DNA of 64,000 bases from DUOX01 sp050944015 (lineage in GTDB: Bacteria; Bacillota; Clostridia; Oscillospirales; Oscillospiraceae): the NCBI GenBank assembly GCA_050944015.1, contig JBMNQG010000001.1, forward strand, positions 1-64,000. The letters are read 5' to 3'. Shown one piece after another: positions 8,558 to 16,795 of this stretch. Both the position numbers and the translations under genes were made by a program. Every line of letters begins with the position of its first letter. The stretch's first letter is position 1. The notes beneath the pieces were generated by a model, which was not told the DNA's origin, searched no databases, and saw only the letters and a program-made list of their open reading frames with translations.

Positions 8558-9261
8558 TGCTGACCATAGATAAGATTTGTGTGAATTACGGCAGCTTTCA
8601 GGCTCTGCATGGGATATCCCTTCAGGTTAACGAGGGTGAAATTGTAGCTCTCCTTGGAAGTAATGGTGCCGGCAAAACGACAACCATAAAAACTGCCTCC
8701 GGACTTTTACAGCCACTCTCCGGCACCATTACTTTTTTGGGTGAAGACCTGTCCAAGTATAAGCTCCACGAAATCTCATCCCTGGGACTTGTTCAGGTTC
8801 CCGAAGGCAGAAGGCTGTTTCCGGACATGACAGTACATGACAACCTGCTTATAGGTTCCTATGCAAAAGTAACCCGCGCCAGGCGGGCCGAAAACCTGGA
8901 AATGTGTTATGAGATGTTCCCAAGACTTGCAGAGCGGCGAAAGCAAATGGCGGGCAGTCTTTCAGGCGGCGAGCGGCAGATGGTCGCAATTGCCAGAGCT
9001 CTTATGCAGTGTCCAAAGCTCCTGATGCTGGACGAACCCTCGCTGGGCCTGGCGCCGGTAATTGTGGAGCAGGTGTTTGAGACCATACAGAGGATTAACA
9101 AGATGGGAACAACCATTTTACTGGTGGAACAGAACGTTCAGTCCTCTTTGGAAATAGCTGATCGCGCCTACGTCATCGAAACAGGCAGAAATGTTATGGA
9201 AGGCTCGGCCAGGGAGCTGCTCGGCAATGATGAGCTCAGGGCTGCTTACCTGGGCATGTAA
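8557..9261 (+). CDS. livF: Branched-chain amino acid ABC transporter ATPase LivF
   Basis: The second ATPase carries Walker A GSNGAGKT, a canonical LSGGERQM signature, Walker B LLMLDEPSLGLAP and the switch histidine region ILLVEQN (Q in place of H, normal for LivF). Its ATG shares bases with the livG stop (8555-8559). It is the last gene of the operon and is followed by a strong terminator. Confidence 0.9.
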   Translation: MLTIDKICVNYGSFQALHGISLQVNEGEIVALLGSNGAGKTTTIKTASGLLQPLSGTITFLGEDLSKYKLHEISSLGLVQVPEGRRLFPDMTVHDNLLIGSYAKVTRARRAENLEMCYEMFPRLAERRKQMAGSLSGGERQMVAIARALMQCPKLLMLDEPSLGLAPVIVEQVFETIQRINKMGTTILLVEQNVQSSLEIADRAYVIETGRNVMEGSARELLGNDELRAAYLGM

Positions 9262-9293
9262 TAACGGGCGGGAAGTAGTCTTGCATAAAAAAC

Positions 9294-9324
9294 AAACAGG
9301 TGATGGAAAAGCCATCACCTGTTT
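9294..9324. terminator. Bidirectional terminator between livF and the kinase gene
   Basis: A perfect 13-bp stem (AAACAGGTGATGG and complement) with a five-base loop is flanked by A-rich sequence on the left and CATTTT on the right. It can therefore end both the liv operon and the converging two-component operon. Confidence 0.8.
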
Positions 9325-9332
9325 CATTTTAA

Positions 9333-10784
9333 TTATAATTTATTATACAGGCGGTTGTTTTCCGGTTTAGTTTCAAGGCAAAACCAGAATGTGAAGCCTT
9401 CGCCTACTTTGCTGATTACCCCGTACTGGGCTCCGTGCTGCTCCAGAATCTGTCGGACTATGGTGAAGCCCAGTCCTGCGTGAAAGTTTTTGTCCTGGGA
9501 GTCCGTATAGTATCGGTTCCAGATAGAGGCAAGTTTTTCCTCGGGAATGCCCACGCCCTTGTCCTCAACCTCAACTCTTATTTGTTCCCCAAGAGGAATA
9601 AGCCGGACAGTGATGTCCTGCTTGTTTCTTGAGTGAAAGATTGCGTTGTTGAGAAGGTTATAGATTACCTGTGATATTTTCGTTCGGTCGGCATAAACCG
9701 GAGTATGTTCTGGACCGTCGTAATTAATCTCATACTGCTCAAAAGTGCTCAGCTTATTGTATCTGCGAATGGTGCTTTTTATTGACACGGCAAGATCATA
9801 TACCGTACATTTCAGTTCGCCGGTGGAACTTCCGGGAAAAGGAGAGTTGAGAACATCATCTATCAGATTAGCCAGTCGTGTGGCCTCGTCTATGATGACC
9901 TGGACGTTTTCAGGGGTATTCTCTTCCGGAATGTCCCTCATAACCTCGGAATAGGCAATTATCATGGAAAGTGGGGTGCGCAGGTCATGGGATACGTTGG
10001 CAATCAACTCCCGGCGCAGCCCCTCCAGAATTTCCATTTCCCTGCGCGATGCGTTCAGTGTGTCGCAAAGTTCCTCTATTTCTCTATAGCCGCCGCTGGA
10101 AAACTCCACGCTGTAATCCCTGCTGCTGAGCTTTTTTGCCTGTTCGTTGAGTTTAATGATGGGCCTTACAGTCTTCTGGGAAACGAAAATTCCAAGGGCG
10201 GCAGTAACTATCAGCGTTATGGAGGTTACCCAGATTAGCTGCTGGCGCAGCACGTCTATCATCCCGTCGATGGGCGTGATTGTACAGTTGAAAAATACAG
10301 CCGTAGTCTCATTCCCAGGGAGATCAAAAATTTTCATGTAAATAATAGCATACACACCGCTGGGCACAAGTTTCTGAAGCCGTGGGCTGTTCATTGGATA
10401 AATCATTGTTAATGTGCCGCCTTCTTTTTCGGCCTTATTCCACAGCTCCATAAGCTCATCTTTGCTGTAGCTATGTATTTCGCAATATGGCATGTATTCT
10501 ACGGTAAAAAGCTCTGTGCCGCTTTTCCGGAGAACACGAACACAAGCACTCTGTTCCCTTGCAATTTGGATGGTTGTCCGATAGAACAGGTGCTCGGTTA
10601 TGTTCATGCCTATTTCTTCTACGGCAGCCGCTGTCATCTTTACCCTGTTGTTTTTGTAGAGCACAGGCAGCAGCACGGTCTGCACTATCCAAAGCACTAA
10701 AAGAAGCAAAATCTCAAAGCCTATTAGATAACAGACAATTCGAACTATCAAACTAGATTTGCGCTTTTTCAAGGCGATACCCAA
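9333..10784 (-). CDS. Membrane sensor histidine kinase
   Basis: Two membrane helices (about residues 13-37 and 184-206) flank an extracytoplasmic sensor of about 145 residues that I do not recognise. HAMP follows, then HisKA with the phospho-accepting histidine in NVSHDLRTPLS and an HATPase domain (N box NLLNNAIFH, G1 DKGVGIP, G2 GLGFTIV). The start codon lies 32 bases inside the end of the response regulator gene, so the two are co-translated. It should control the partner OmpR-family regulator. The signal is unknown, and no neighbouring gene points to it; the liv operon converges rather than sharing a promoter. Confidence 0.88.
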   Translation of the reverse strand: MGIALKKRKSSLIVRIVCYLIGFEILLLLVLWIVQTVLLPVLYKNNRVKMTAAAVEEIGMNITEHLFYRTTIQIAREQSACVRVLRKSGTELFTVEYMPYCEIHSYSKDELMELWNKAEKEGGTLTMIYPMNSPRLQKLVPSGVYAIIYMKIFDLPGNETTAVFFNCTITPIDGMIDVLRQQLIWVTSITLIVTAALGIFVSQKTVRPIIKLNEQAKKLSSRDYSVEFSSGGYREIEELCDTLNASRREMEILEGLRRELIANVSHDLRTPLSMIIAYSEVMRDIPEENTPENVQVIIDEATRLANLIDDVLNSPFPGSSTGELKCTVYDLAVSIKSTIRRYNKLSTFEQYEINYDGPEHTPVYADRTKISQVIYNLLNNAIFHSRNKQDITVRLIPLGEQIRVEVEDKGVGIPEEKLASIWNRYYTDSQDKNFHAGLGFTIVRQILEQHGAQYGVISKVGEGFTFWFCLETKPENNRLYNKL

Positions 10785-11427
10785 TCCCTCTTACCGTTAC
10801 TATGCGTCCGCTGTAAGTACCCAGGGCCTTGCGCACCTGCTTGATGTGTGTGTCAAGAGTCCTGTTTGTACTCATGTCCGCATCCTTGCCCCAAACTTCT
10901 TTAATCAATGTCTGGCGGGAAAGCACAATGCCGGGGTTTTTCAATAGAGTTACCAGAAGATCGAATTCTTTAGCCGTTAGTTCCACCCTAGCGCCGTCTA
11001 TTTCAACGCTCCTGGCAGGAAGGTCAACCACTATGCCTTCGTATGTAAGTGTCTGGCTTACATTTTTCCTGTTTCGCTTAAGCAAGGCGGCAATGCGCAG
11101 TATCAGCTCTTTAGGTGAGAAGGGCTTTACCACATAGTCGTCGGCGCCTGCCTCAAAGCCCACAATACGGTCATATTCATCCCCTCTGGCGGTAAGCATA
11201 ATTATGGGGGTATCACTAAACTTGCGTATTTCCCGGCATGCCGAGACACCGTCAAGTTTGGGAAGCATCACATCCAGCAGAATCAGGTCAAAAGTGTTGT
11301 TTTTGCATAGCTCAACAGCTTCAAGTCCGTCCGTAGCTTCAATGGTATCGTATCCTTCAAAGCGGGCATATTTTCCGATAGCTTCCCGCAGCTTTTGTTC
11401 GTCGTCAACGACAAGTATCCGGTACAT
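10753..11427 (-). CDS. OmpR/PhoB-family response regulator
   Basis: The receiver domain has the acidic pocket DDE at residues 8-10, the phospho-acceptor aspartate in LILLDVMLP and the conserved lysine in VVKPFSPKEL. A winged-helix DNA-binding domain with RTLDTHIKQVRKAL and VRGIGYRLE completes the OmpR architecture at 224 residues. It is the first gene of the two-component operon and overlaps the kinase gene by 32 bases. The targets cannot be read from the window. Confidence 0.92.
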   Translation of the reverse strand: MYRILVVDDEQKLREAIGKYARFEGYDTIEATDGLEAVELCKNNTFDLILLDVMLPKLDGVSACREIRKFSDTPIIMLTARGDEYDRIVGFEAGADDYVVKPFSPKELILRIAALLKRNRKNVSQTLTYEGIVVDLPARSVEIDGARVELTAKEFDLLVTLLKNPGIVLSRQTLIKEVWGKDADMSTNRTLDTHIKQVRKALGTYSGRIVTVRGIGYRLEKAQI

Positions 11428-11640
11428 TTAATACCGCCTTTCAGAAGTCGGATTTTAGCTATATTATAACATTTTGTTTACAATATTTCTAGAATTTCTA
11501 TCAATATTTTGTTTTTTAATTGGCAGATAATTTACAAAGGATTTTAACATTCCTGCAGTTGGAAATCTTTTATAATTTTTATAATTATGATATTATGCTT
11601 ATGATCAACAACTGCACAGCAATTACAGAGGAGGATACAT

Positions 11641-12252
11641 ATGGAGATATTCGAAATTCTGCCTGATACCCCTGTAGTTACTTGGGTTGTTCTTCCGCTA
11701 TTAATTTTTGTATTCAGAGTCTGCGACGTCACCATGGGAACCCTGCGAATTATCTTTGTGTCCAGGGGGAAAAAGTACCTGGCGCCCGTTATCGGCTTTT
11801 TTGAGGTGACGGTGTGGCTTCTGGCAATAAGCCAGATTATGCAGAACCTCAACAATATCGTCTGCATACTGGCCTATGCGGCGGGATTTGCCACGGGCAA
11901 TTTTGTGGGCATTTTAATCGAGGACAAGCTGGCAATGGGAACGCTTATTATCCGCATAATACTGACCAACAGTGAAACGGACCTGCAAAAGAAACTCTAC
12001 GAGGCGGGCTTTGGAGTCACCAGCATTGACGCCCACGGCATGAGCGGCGATGTGAAAATCGTCTATACTGTTATTAAGCGCAGGGACCTCGGCAGGGCGG
12101 TGGAGATAATAGACGGCTGCGAATCCAAGGCTTTCTACTCCATTGAGGACGCCAAGGCGGTAAAGGAAGGATTTTTTTCCGCCGAAGGCAAGGCTTCGCT
12201 GAAAGTGCCGATTAAAGTTAAAAAGAGGTTTTTTGCCAGGCATGGCAAGTAG
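11641..12252 (+). CDS. DUF2179/DUF5698 membrane protein (UPF0316 family, YebE-like)
   Basis: Three membrane segments in the first 100 residues (PLLIFVFRVCDVTMGTLRII and following) precede a cytoplasmic DUF2179 domain. The DUF2179 part includes GTLIIRIILTN, the VTSIDAHGMSG strand and a VYTVIKRRDLGRAVEII segment. The family is widespread in Firmicutes without a proven role; DUF2179 is thought to bind a small ligand. A strong GAGGAGG site precedes ATG 11641. The 213-base gap before it is AT-rich and must hold the divergent promoters, but none stands out. Confidence 0.85.
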   Translation: MEIFEILPDTPVVTWVVLPLLIFVFRVCDVTMGTLRIIFVSRGKKYLAPVIGFFEVTVWLLAISQIMQNLNNIVCILAYAAGFATGNFVGILIEDKLAMGTLIIRIILTNSETDLQKKLYEAGFGVTSIDAHGMSGDVKIVYTVIKRRDLGRAVEIIDGCESKAFYSIEDAKAVKEGFFSAEGKASLKVPIKVKKRFFARHGK

Positions 12253-12274
12253 GTATTCAATCGTATAAAAAAAG

Positions 12275-12304
12275 AAAACCCACCTGAAATTCAGGTGGGT
12301 TTTT
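12275..12304. terminator. Bidirectional terminator between DUF2179 gene and tRNA-Val
   Basis: A stem of about 14 bp (AAAACCCACCTGAA and its complement around a single A) is A-rich on the left and T-rich on the right. It ends the plus-strand gene and, in the other direction, lies directly after the tRNA 3' end. Confidence 0.8.
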
Positions 12305-12379
12305 GGTGGACGCTAACGGACTTGAACCGCTGACCTTCCGCACGTCAAGCGGAAGCTCTACCAGCTGAGCTAAGCGTCC
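12304..12379 (-). tRNA. tRNA-Val (anticodon GAC)
   Basis: The minus strand folds into a standard cloverleaf of 76 bases. Acceptor GGACGCT pairs with AGCGTCC, the D stem is GCTC/GAGC, and the anticodon stem TCCGC/GCGGA encloses loop TTGACGT. The T arm contains GGTTCAAGTCC and the CCA end is encoded. The anticodon GAC reads valine codons GUC and GUU. Confidence 0.95.
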
Positions 12380-12407
12380 TCGCTTATTGATTGCGTCAGC
12401 AAAAGGT

Positions 12408-12436
12408 ATTTTAACCTAACAATCGAGGATTGTCAA
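12408..12436 (-). promoter_or_regulatory. Sigma-A promoter of tRNA-Val
   Basis: TTGACA (12431-12436, minus strand) and TAAAAT (12408-12413) are separated by 17 bases. Transcription should start about 20 bases before the mature tRNA. Confidence 0.8.
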
Positions 12437-12444
12437 GACCTTTG

Positions 12445-13020
12445 TCACACGTGTCGGAATAATTCTTTTGCCAGCTCCGCAGCCAGTCCTGCGGCGCCGC
12501 AGCCCAGAATTACAAAAATCGGGTTGGGCTTCCATTTTTTCAGCACACCCAGGGCTGCAACAAAGAGGGCGCAGGCAAGAATGTCGGTGGAGGCCAGAGC
12601 AATCCCGCCTTCGCCCCATAAGGCCAGTATCAGAATCGACAGGCCGGCTGAGGCAATGAGAGCCACTATTGTGGGGCGCAGCCCCTTCAAAATGCCCTGC
12701 ATAACAGTCAGGGTTCTGTATTTTCTGTAAATCAAATAGAGCAGCGATACCACAATAAAGGGAGGGGTCACAAACCCCAAAGTGGCGGCGACGGCGCCGG
12801 GTAGCCCCGCCACTCGGGTGCCCACGAAAGTGGCGGAATTGATGGCGATTGGCCCGGGGGTAATCTCGGATATGGTTATCAGGTCGGAAAACTCCGTCAT
12901 GGTGAGCCAGCCGTTAATTTCCACCGCCTGTTCCTTTATCAGCGCCAGGGAGGAATAACCTCCTCCTATGGTGAGAAGGCCCACCAGCGCGAAACTGAGA
13001 AATAGCCGGATAAGAATCAC
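12445..13020 (-). CDS. Chromate transporter half (ChrA family, second gene)
   Basis: This 191-residue membrane protein corresponds to one half of full-length ChrA. It has the glycine-rich motif TIGGGYSSLALIKE near the N-terminus, the EITPGPIAINSATFVG motif, and about five to six helices. Family members move chromate or sulphate across the membrane, and short single-domain pairs act together. Its ATG overlaps the end of the other half (13017) by four bases, so the two are co-translated. Confidence 0.88.
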   Translation of the reverse strand: MILIRLFLSFALVGLLTIGGGYSSLALIKEQAVEINGWLTMTEFSDLITISEITPGPIAINSATFVGTRVAGLPGAVAATLGFVTPPFIVVSLLYLIYRKYRTLTVMQGILKGLRPTIVALIASAGLSILILALWGEGGIALASTDILACALFVAALGVLKKWKPNPIFVILGCGAAGLAAELAKELFRHV

Positions 13021-13595
13021 TTGGTTTCGCCGCCCTTTCTTCTGGGATACAGCGCATAGGCGGCTCCCAGAGCTGCTGAAATCAGAATAATAACCGCAAC
13101 GTTCACATTAAAAAACCATGTTGCCACAAAGGCGCAGGCCATGATTAACATGTGGAAAACGCTGCCTGTCCTAATGATTCCCGCAGCCATGCCGGAGACA
13201 ACGTCTGCGATTACGGCGGCTATGCCAGCCTGCATGCCCTTCATGAGGGCATTAACATACGCGTTGTCCCTGACATAGCTGTAAATCGCCGAGACAATGG
13301 ACAGTATTATTAGAGGCGGCAGAGTGGTGCCTGCCAGCCCGCACAGGGCGCCGGAAAAGCCCGCCATGCGGTATCCCACCAGGACTGCCGAATTGATGGC
13401 GATTGCGCCGGGGGAGGACTGGCCTATGGACACCAGTTCCAGCATTTCCTCTTCTGACAGCCAGCCCAGGCCGTCGGTAAACGTCTTTTTCATCAGCGGA
13501 ACGATAACATAGCCGCCGCCGAAGGTAAAGGCGCTGAGGATAAAAGTGGTTTTGAAAAGCTTCCAGAGCAGCTTAGTTTTAGACAAGGGCTTCAC
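13017..13595 (-). CDS. Chromate transporter half (ChrA family, first gene)
   Basis: The partner half is 192 residues and carries parallel motifs, FGGGYVIVPLMKK and GQSSPGAIAINSAVLVGYR. The two halves are similar to each other, as expected from ChrA's internal duplication, but probably insert with opposite orientation. GGAGTGAAG precedes the start. No chromate regulator is nearby, so a role in general anion transport is equally possible. Confidence 0.88.
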   Translation of the reverse strand: MKPLSKTKLLWKLFKTTFILSAFTFGGGYVIVPLMKKTFTDGLGWLSEEEMLELVSIGQSSPGAIAINSAVLVGYRMAGFSGALCGLAGTTLPPLIILSIVSAIYSYVRDNAYVNALMKGMQAGIAAVIADVVSGMAAGIIRTGSVFHMLIMACAFVATWFFNVNVAVIILISAALGAAYALYPRRKGGETK

Positions 13596-13657
13596 TCCTA
13601 AACGGTGTGCAAAAAATCCTTTGTGATGAAGATATTGGAAAAGGCATATATTGCGGT

Positions 13658-13687
13658 AACAGGGCTTCCGATGCTGGAAGCCCTGTT
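13658..13687. terminator. Hairpin between the zinc-ribbon gene and chrA pair
   Basis: A perfect 12-bp stem (AACAGGGCTTCC) closes a six-base loop GATGCT. It lies after the stop codon of the minus-strand gene at 13725, but has no T tract on that strand. It probably acts as a terminator or a 3'-end stabiliser. Confidence 0.5.
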
Positions 13688-13724
13688 TAATGCAAATCTA
13701 TAGTATTATTATGCAAATCCGGCT

Positions 13725-14342
13725 TTACCAAACCCAAACGTCGCATTTTGACGTTACCCCGCCGCATTCCGCGTATATCTGCGCCTTCCCGCTTCCAACA
13801 GCGTGCACAAGTCCCGTCTGGTCGACGGTCACCACGCTTTCGTCAGAAGAAGACCAGGTGACGGTGACGGTGCCTTCAAGGTCCAGGGGATATACAGTGG
13901 CGGTAAGAGGAATGTCCTCTCCCACGCGCATGGCAAATTCCTCCTTGGGATCGGTGAAGTACGAGATGACTATGCCCGTAACTGCGGGTGTGGGCGTAGG
14001 CGTCGGAGTGGGAATAGGCGTTGGGGTTGGGGATGGAGTAGGTTCTGTTAAGACATCAGACGGGCTGGGGGTGGGAGCGTTATCCTCGTCCAGATTGACA
14101 GTTATCAGAACGATAACCGCGATAATTACGGCGGCGAGCAGGATTACGCCAAAAATCAGCTGCCATTTAGCGTTGCTGCTGACTCTTTCCCTTGCCGGCG
14201 TGCCCGGAGTGACTCCTGCACTGGATACGGGTGTCCGGGTGCTGTATTTCACTCTCTTGGCTCCGCAGCGGGGGCATCTGCTATGTATCGCAGAATATTT
14301 ATGTTTGCATTTACGGCAGGTTATCGTTGGAATGAAACCCAT
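13725..14342 (-). CDS. Zinc-ribbon, single-pass membrane protein with Ig-like (BIG2) domain
   Basis: This is 205 residues from ATG 14342, which has AGGTAGGAG upstream; the open frame extends to 14423 without a site. It begins with a four-cysteine zinc ribbon (CRKCKHKY...CPRCG). One membrane helix follows at about residues 60-83, then a Pro/Thr linker (PTPSPTPTPIPTPTPTP, about residues 95-125) and a bacterial Ig-like group 2 domain with the typical WSSSDESVVTVDQTG strand. The zinc ribbon should be cytoplasmic and the Ig domain outside. I do not know a function. The plan resembles the PASTA protein at 26123-27484 and may reflect the same kind of envelope-linked sensor. Confidence 0.75.
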   Translation of the reverse strand: MGFIPTITCRKCKHKYSAIHSRCPRCGAKRVKYSTRTPVSSAGVTPGTPARERVSSNAKWQLIFGVILLAAVIIAVIVLITVNLDEDNAPTPSPSDVLTEPTPSPTPTPIPTPTPTPTPAVTGIVISYFTDPKEEFAMRVGEDIPLTATVYPLDLEGTVTVTWSSSDESVVTVDQTGLVHAVGSGKAQIYAECGGVTSKCDVWVW

Positions 14343-14552
14343 GTCTGCTCCTACCTTTCTTTTTTGAGAATTTACATTAAATTTATATAAAACCCCGATT
14401 CGTGTGCCTTCATTAGTTGTCAACTTGTCATAATTCTAACTTTTTTTAGGTGCCAAGTCAAGACAAGTGTCAAAAAATAGAGAAATATTGGAAAGTTGTG
14501 GGTGACATAACAATAATTAAATCGATATTATGTATACTCATAAGTCATTTTA

Positions 14553-14586
14553 TGTGGTAAGATACCAATAATGGTATCTTACCACA
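14553..14586. terminator. Perfect 15-bp inverted repeat, possible ypeB terminator
   Basis: TGTGGTAAGATACCA, loop ATAA, then the exact complement. It lies just after the ypeB stop (minus strand) in the 265-base gap 14343-14607. There is no T tract on either side, so termination is likely but not certain. The rest of that gap is AT-rich and shows nothing else I can name. Confidence 0.45.
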
Positions 14587-14607
14587 TGCTTGGGCTTCTC
14601 ATATTCG

Positions 14608-15966
14608 TTATATTGTTAGCTGCCCGCTTTCGTCTTCCAGAAGTATTAGTATGCGCTCCTGAAGGCCTGTAACCGCATTGACGTACACGATATAGTGCCT
14701 GTCGTCCTCCGTGCGGCATTTGAATTCGTGGCAGAGAATTTCATATTTGCCGTCCGTTGGTATCAGCGCCAGGCCTTCCGCCAGAATCTCCAGCTGGCTG
14801 CTCACCAGCTTTCGCGCCTCGTCGACGCTTACCTTGACTTCGGGCAGGTCACGCTCATAATGGGCGGTGATATAGCCTTTCGCCTCAAAGCCGATTATTG
14901 CTCCTGTATCTAGAGCGACGCTGACCTTAACAAGGTCCGGATAGCAGATGACGTCGCCCTGCTTATATGCAAAGTTGGCAGTCAAGATATTGTTTTGATT
15001 GATATAGTAGCTTTCCACCATGTTATTGAACCCCCGGCGCTCCAGAAAGCGCTTGGCGATTTGAACGGCCTCTTCCGCGCTTATGTCCGCATTTTCAGGC
15101 CGGTGGGGGCTTATGACAGTCATCACTTTTCCGCCCTTCCTGGTAACCACTATGCTCATTTCGCCGCCGTTTACCTTGGCGTTAAAGTGATAGGCGGGTA
15201 TTGAGCCCTCGCTTTTGTTGGTCAGGTAGACCCTTCCCTCGCTTATGCCCAAAAAGCTAGCAGCTGCTTTTCTCGCCTTGTTTTCGTCGATTTCCTCCAG
15301 CCCTTCCAGGGTGCGGGGTTTCATTCCCGTGATGTTCTGGGAATAGGGGCCGTCATAAATAAGAGTCGGGACTTCAGGGAATTCCTGCTCTATCTTGCGC
15401 ATGCTGTCAGAGAGCTGCCCCGACAGTAATTCCGCCTCCACCTTGTCCATCCTGTCCTGGGAGGCCTCGATTTCCTGCGCGGCAAGATGCCCGTCCGACA
15501 TGTCAATCTGTAGTTCCCTCAGGTTTTGGGCCAGCAGGGAGGCGGTGTCCGACAGCTGAATCAGGTTGTTCAGTTCTTCTTCTGAGAAGGTGTTGCCCCT
15601 TGCGACCGAGCGGCTGAGGGCGAAGCTGTAGTCGCCTACCCGGCTTATAAAGCTGGCCGTCTGCTCCAGCTCCTGGGTGGAAAAAGGCAGGGAGCCCAGG
15701 GACATCTGGGCCATCATGGCCTTTCCGAAGATCTCTGTGCAGATGGCCGTTGCCATGCACGGCGAGGTTGCGTAAATACTCTTTTGAAGGGCGAAGTCAA
15801 GTTCCGACATGCTGTTGACCAGCTCGTTGAAGGAATACTGGTACCTGGACCTCATGAACTGCGCGTACCTTTCGGCGCGGGCGTAGTACACCCAGGAAAA
15901 CGCTCCCAGGGCGATGACCGCGCAGGTGAGGTAGGAAATTGCGAGTATAGCAGTCTTTCTTCTCAT
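14608..15966 (-). CDS. ypeB: Germination protein YpeB
   Basis: This 452-residue protein has an N-terminal membrane anchor (AILAISYLTCAVIALGAF), a long helical region and C-terminal PepSY-type repeats. These are the features of YpeB, which in Bacillus is needed to stabilise and localise the cortex-lytic transglycosylase SleB in the spore. I chose ATG 15966 because AAAGGGGTG lies eight bases upstream. The open frame runs 36 bases further, into the preceding hairpin. Unusually, no sleB lies beside it; its upstream neighbour is an unknown lipoprotein. The ribosome binding site is inside a terminator hairpin (15971-16013), so expression presumably depends on a promoter within or close to that hairpin. 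Confidence 0.88.
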   Translation of the reverse strand: MRRKTAILAISYLTCAVIALGAFSWVYYARAERYAQFMRSRYQYSFNELVNSMSELDFALQKSIYATSPCMATAICTEIFGKAMMAQMSLGSLPFSTQELEQTASFISRVGDYSFALSRSVARGNTFSEEELNNLIQLSDTASLLAQNLRELQIDMSDGHLAAQEIEASQDRMDKVEAELLSGQLSDSMRKIEQEFPEVPTLIYDGPYSQNITGMKPRTLEGLEEIDENKARKAAASFLGISEGRVYLTNKSEGSIPAYHFNAKVNGGEMSIVVTRKGGKVMTVISPHRPENADISAEEAVQIAKRFLERRGFNNMVESYYINQNNILTANFAYKQGDVICYPDLVKVSVALDTGAIIGFEAKGYITAHYERDLPEVKVSVDEARKLVSSQLEILAEGLALIPTDGKYEILCHEFKCRTEDDRHYIVYVNAVTGLQERILILLEDESGQLTI

Positions 15967-15970
15967 AACA

Positions 15971-16013
15971 AAAACACCCCTTTGGGTATATTTTCTCCCC
16001 AAAAGGGTGTTTT
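15971..16013 (-). terminator. Terminator hairpin that contains the ypeB ribosome binding site
   Basis: On the minus strand two 16-base arms (one G-U pair) close an 11-base loop, and the 3' arm runs into a T5 tract. This is a good intrinsic terminator for the lipoprotein gene at 16046. The 3' arm contains AAAGGGGTG, the ribosome binding site of ypeB, so any read-through message would have that site paired. Confidence 0.75.
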
Positions 16014-16045
16014 TTATTTTGACAAGTTTTTACTATCAGAGCTTG

Positions 16046-16741
16046 CTAGAAGAATAAAATGGTTTCAGCCATATAGTAGAGCCTGGCCATGTGGCCTTCG
16101 GTATACTCGGAAGGAGCGACCAGCACGAGGGTGACGCATCCGGCCCCCACGTCAATAGCATAGGCTTCCAGAAAGTGCGTTTCACCCTGGCCGTAAACAT
16201 GCCTGGCTATGTTTTCGCCCAACTCTGCAAGTCCTTCGTCATTAATGGACTGCATGGGTTCATAGCTGTCCAGAAGCCCCGGCGCAAGCTCTTTGGCCGT
16301 TTTTCCCGCAACAAAGGCTATATCCAGAAATACGTCGTCTTTCATATCAGGCAGGACAAAACGGAACAGACCATCCTCCTGGATGAGTTCGTAGCGGGAG
16401 TCGTCAGAGTAGATGGAAAACTCGGGTCCGCCCGCTTCGGAATAATCCCCCTTGTAGAGCATCATCTCCACTTCTTCGTCCATGCCCTCGATGCTTATTG
16501 TAAATGTGGCAGTTGCAGGGCGTCCGGCCTCGTCGCTGTCGGCGTTCTCCTCAGTTGCGGCGGGAGGCTGTACATCCTCCTCGGATGGGGTTTCGGTATC
16601 TTCTATGATGTCGGTGGGGATGGCGGCGTCTTCCTCCGGATTGCCTTCGGGCGACGGGGTGACGTCATTTTTAGCGCAGCCCACAGCAAGCAGCAAAGCC
16701 AGAATCAGGGCGAGAAGTGCGGTAAGTTTGGTCCTTTTCAT
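16046..16741 (-). CDS. Lipoprotein of unknown function
   Basis: A 231-residue protein with a lipoprotein signal peptide (LLLAVGCAKND lipobox) and an acidic, Pro/Thr/Glu-rich linker to about residue 75. The compact C-terminal domain of about 150 residues begins ATFTISIEGMDEEVEMMLYKG. I do not recognise the domain. The spacing to gltX (54 bases) and the terminator after it suggest a gltX-lipoprotein transcription unit. Its position next to ypeB, where sleB would normally be, is suggestive but no lytic-enzyme motif is visible. Confidence 0.75.
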   Translation of the reverse strand: MKRTKLTALLALILALLLAVGCAKNDVTPSPEGNPEEDAAIPTDIIEDTETPSEEDVQPPAATEENADSDEAGRPATATFTISIEGMDEEVEMMLYKGDYSEAGGPEFSIYSDDSRYELIQEDGLFRFVLPDMKDDVFLDIAFVAGKTAKELAPGLLDSYEPMQSINDEGLAELGENIARHVYGQGETHFLEAYAIDVGAGCVTLVLVAPSEYTEGHMARLYYMAETILFF

Positions 16742-16795
16742 CTTTCGGTCATCTCCTTTGATATCTTGTCGGATTTTCAGGGCGCGGGGGAAAAG

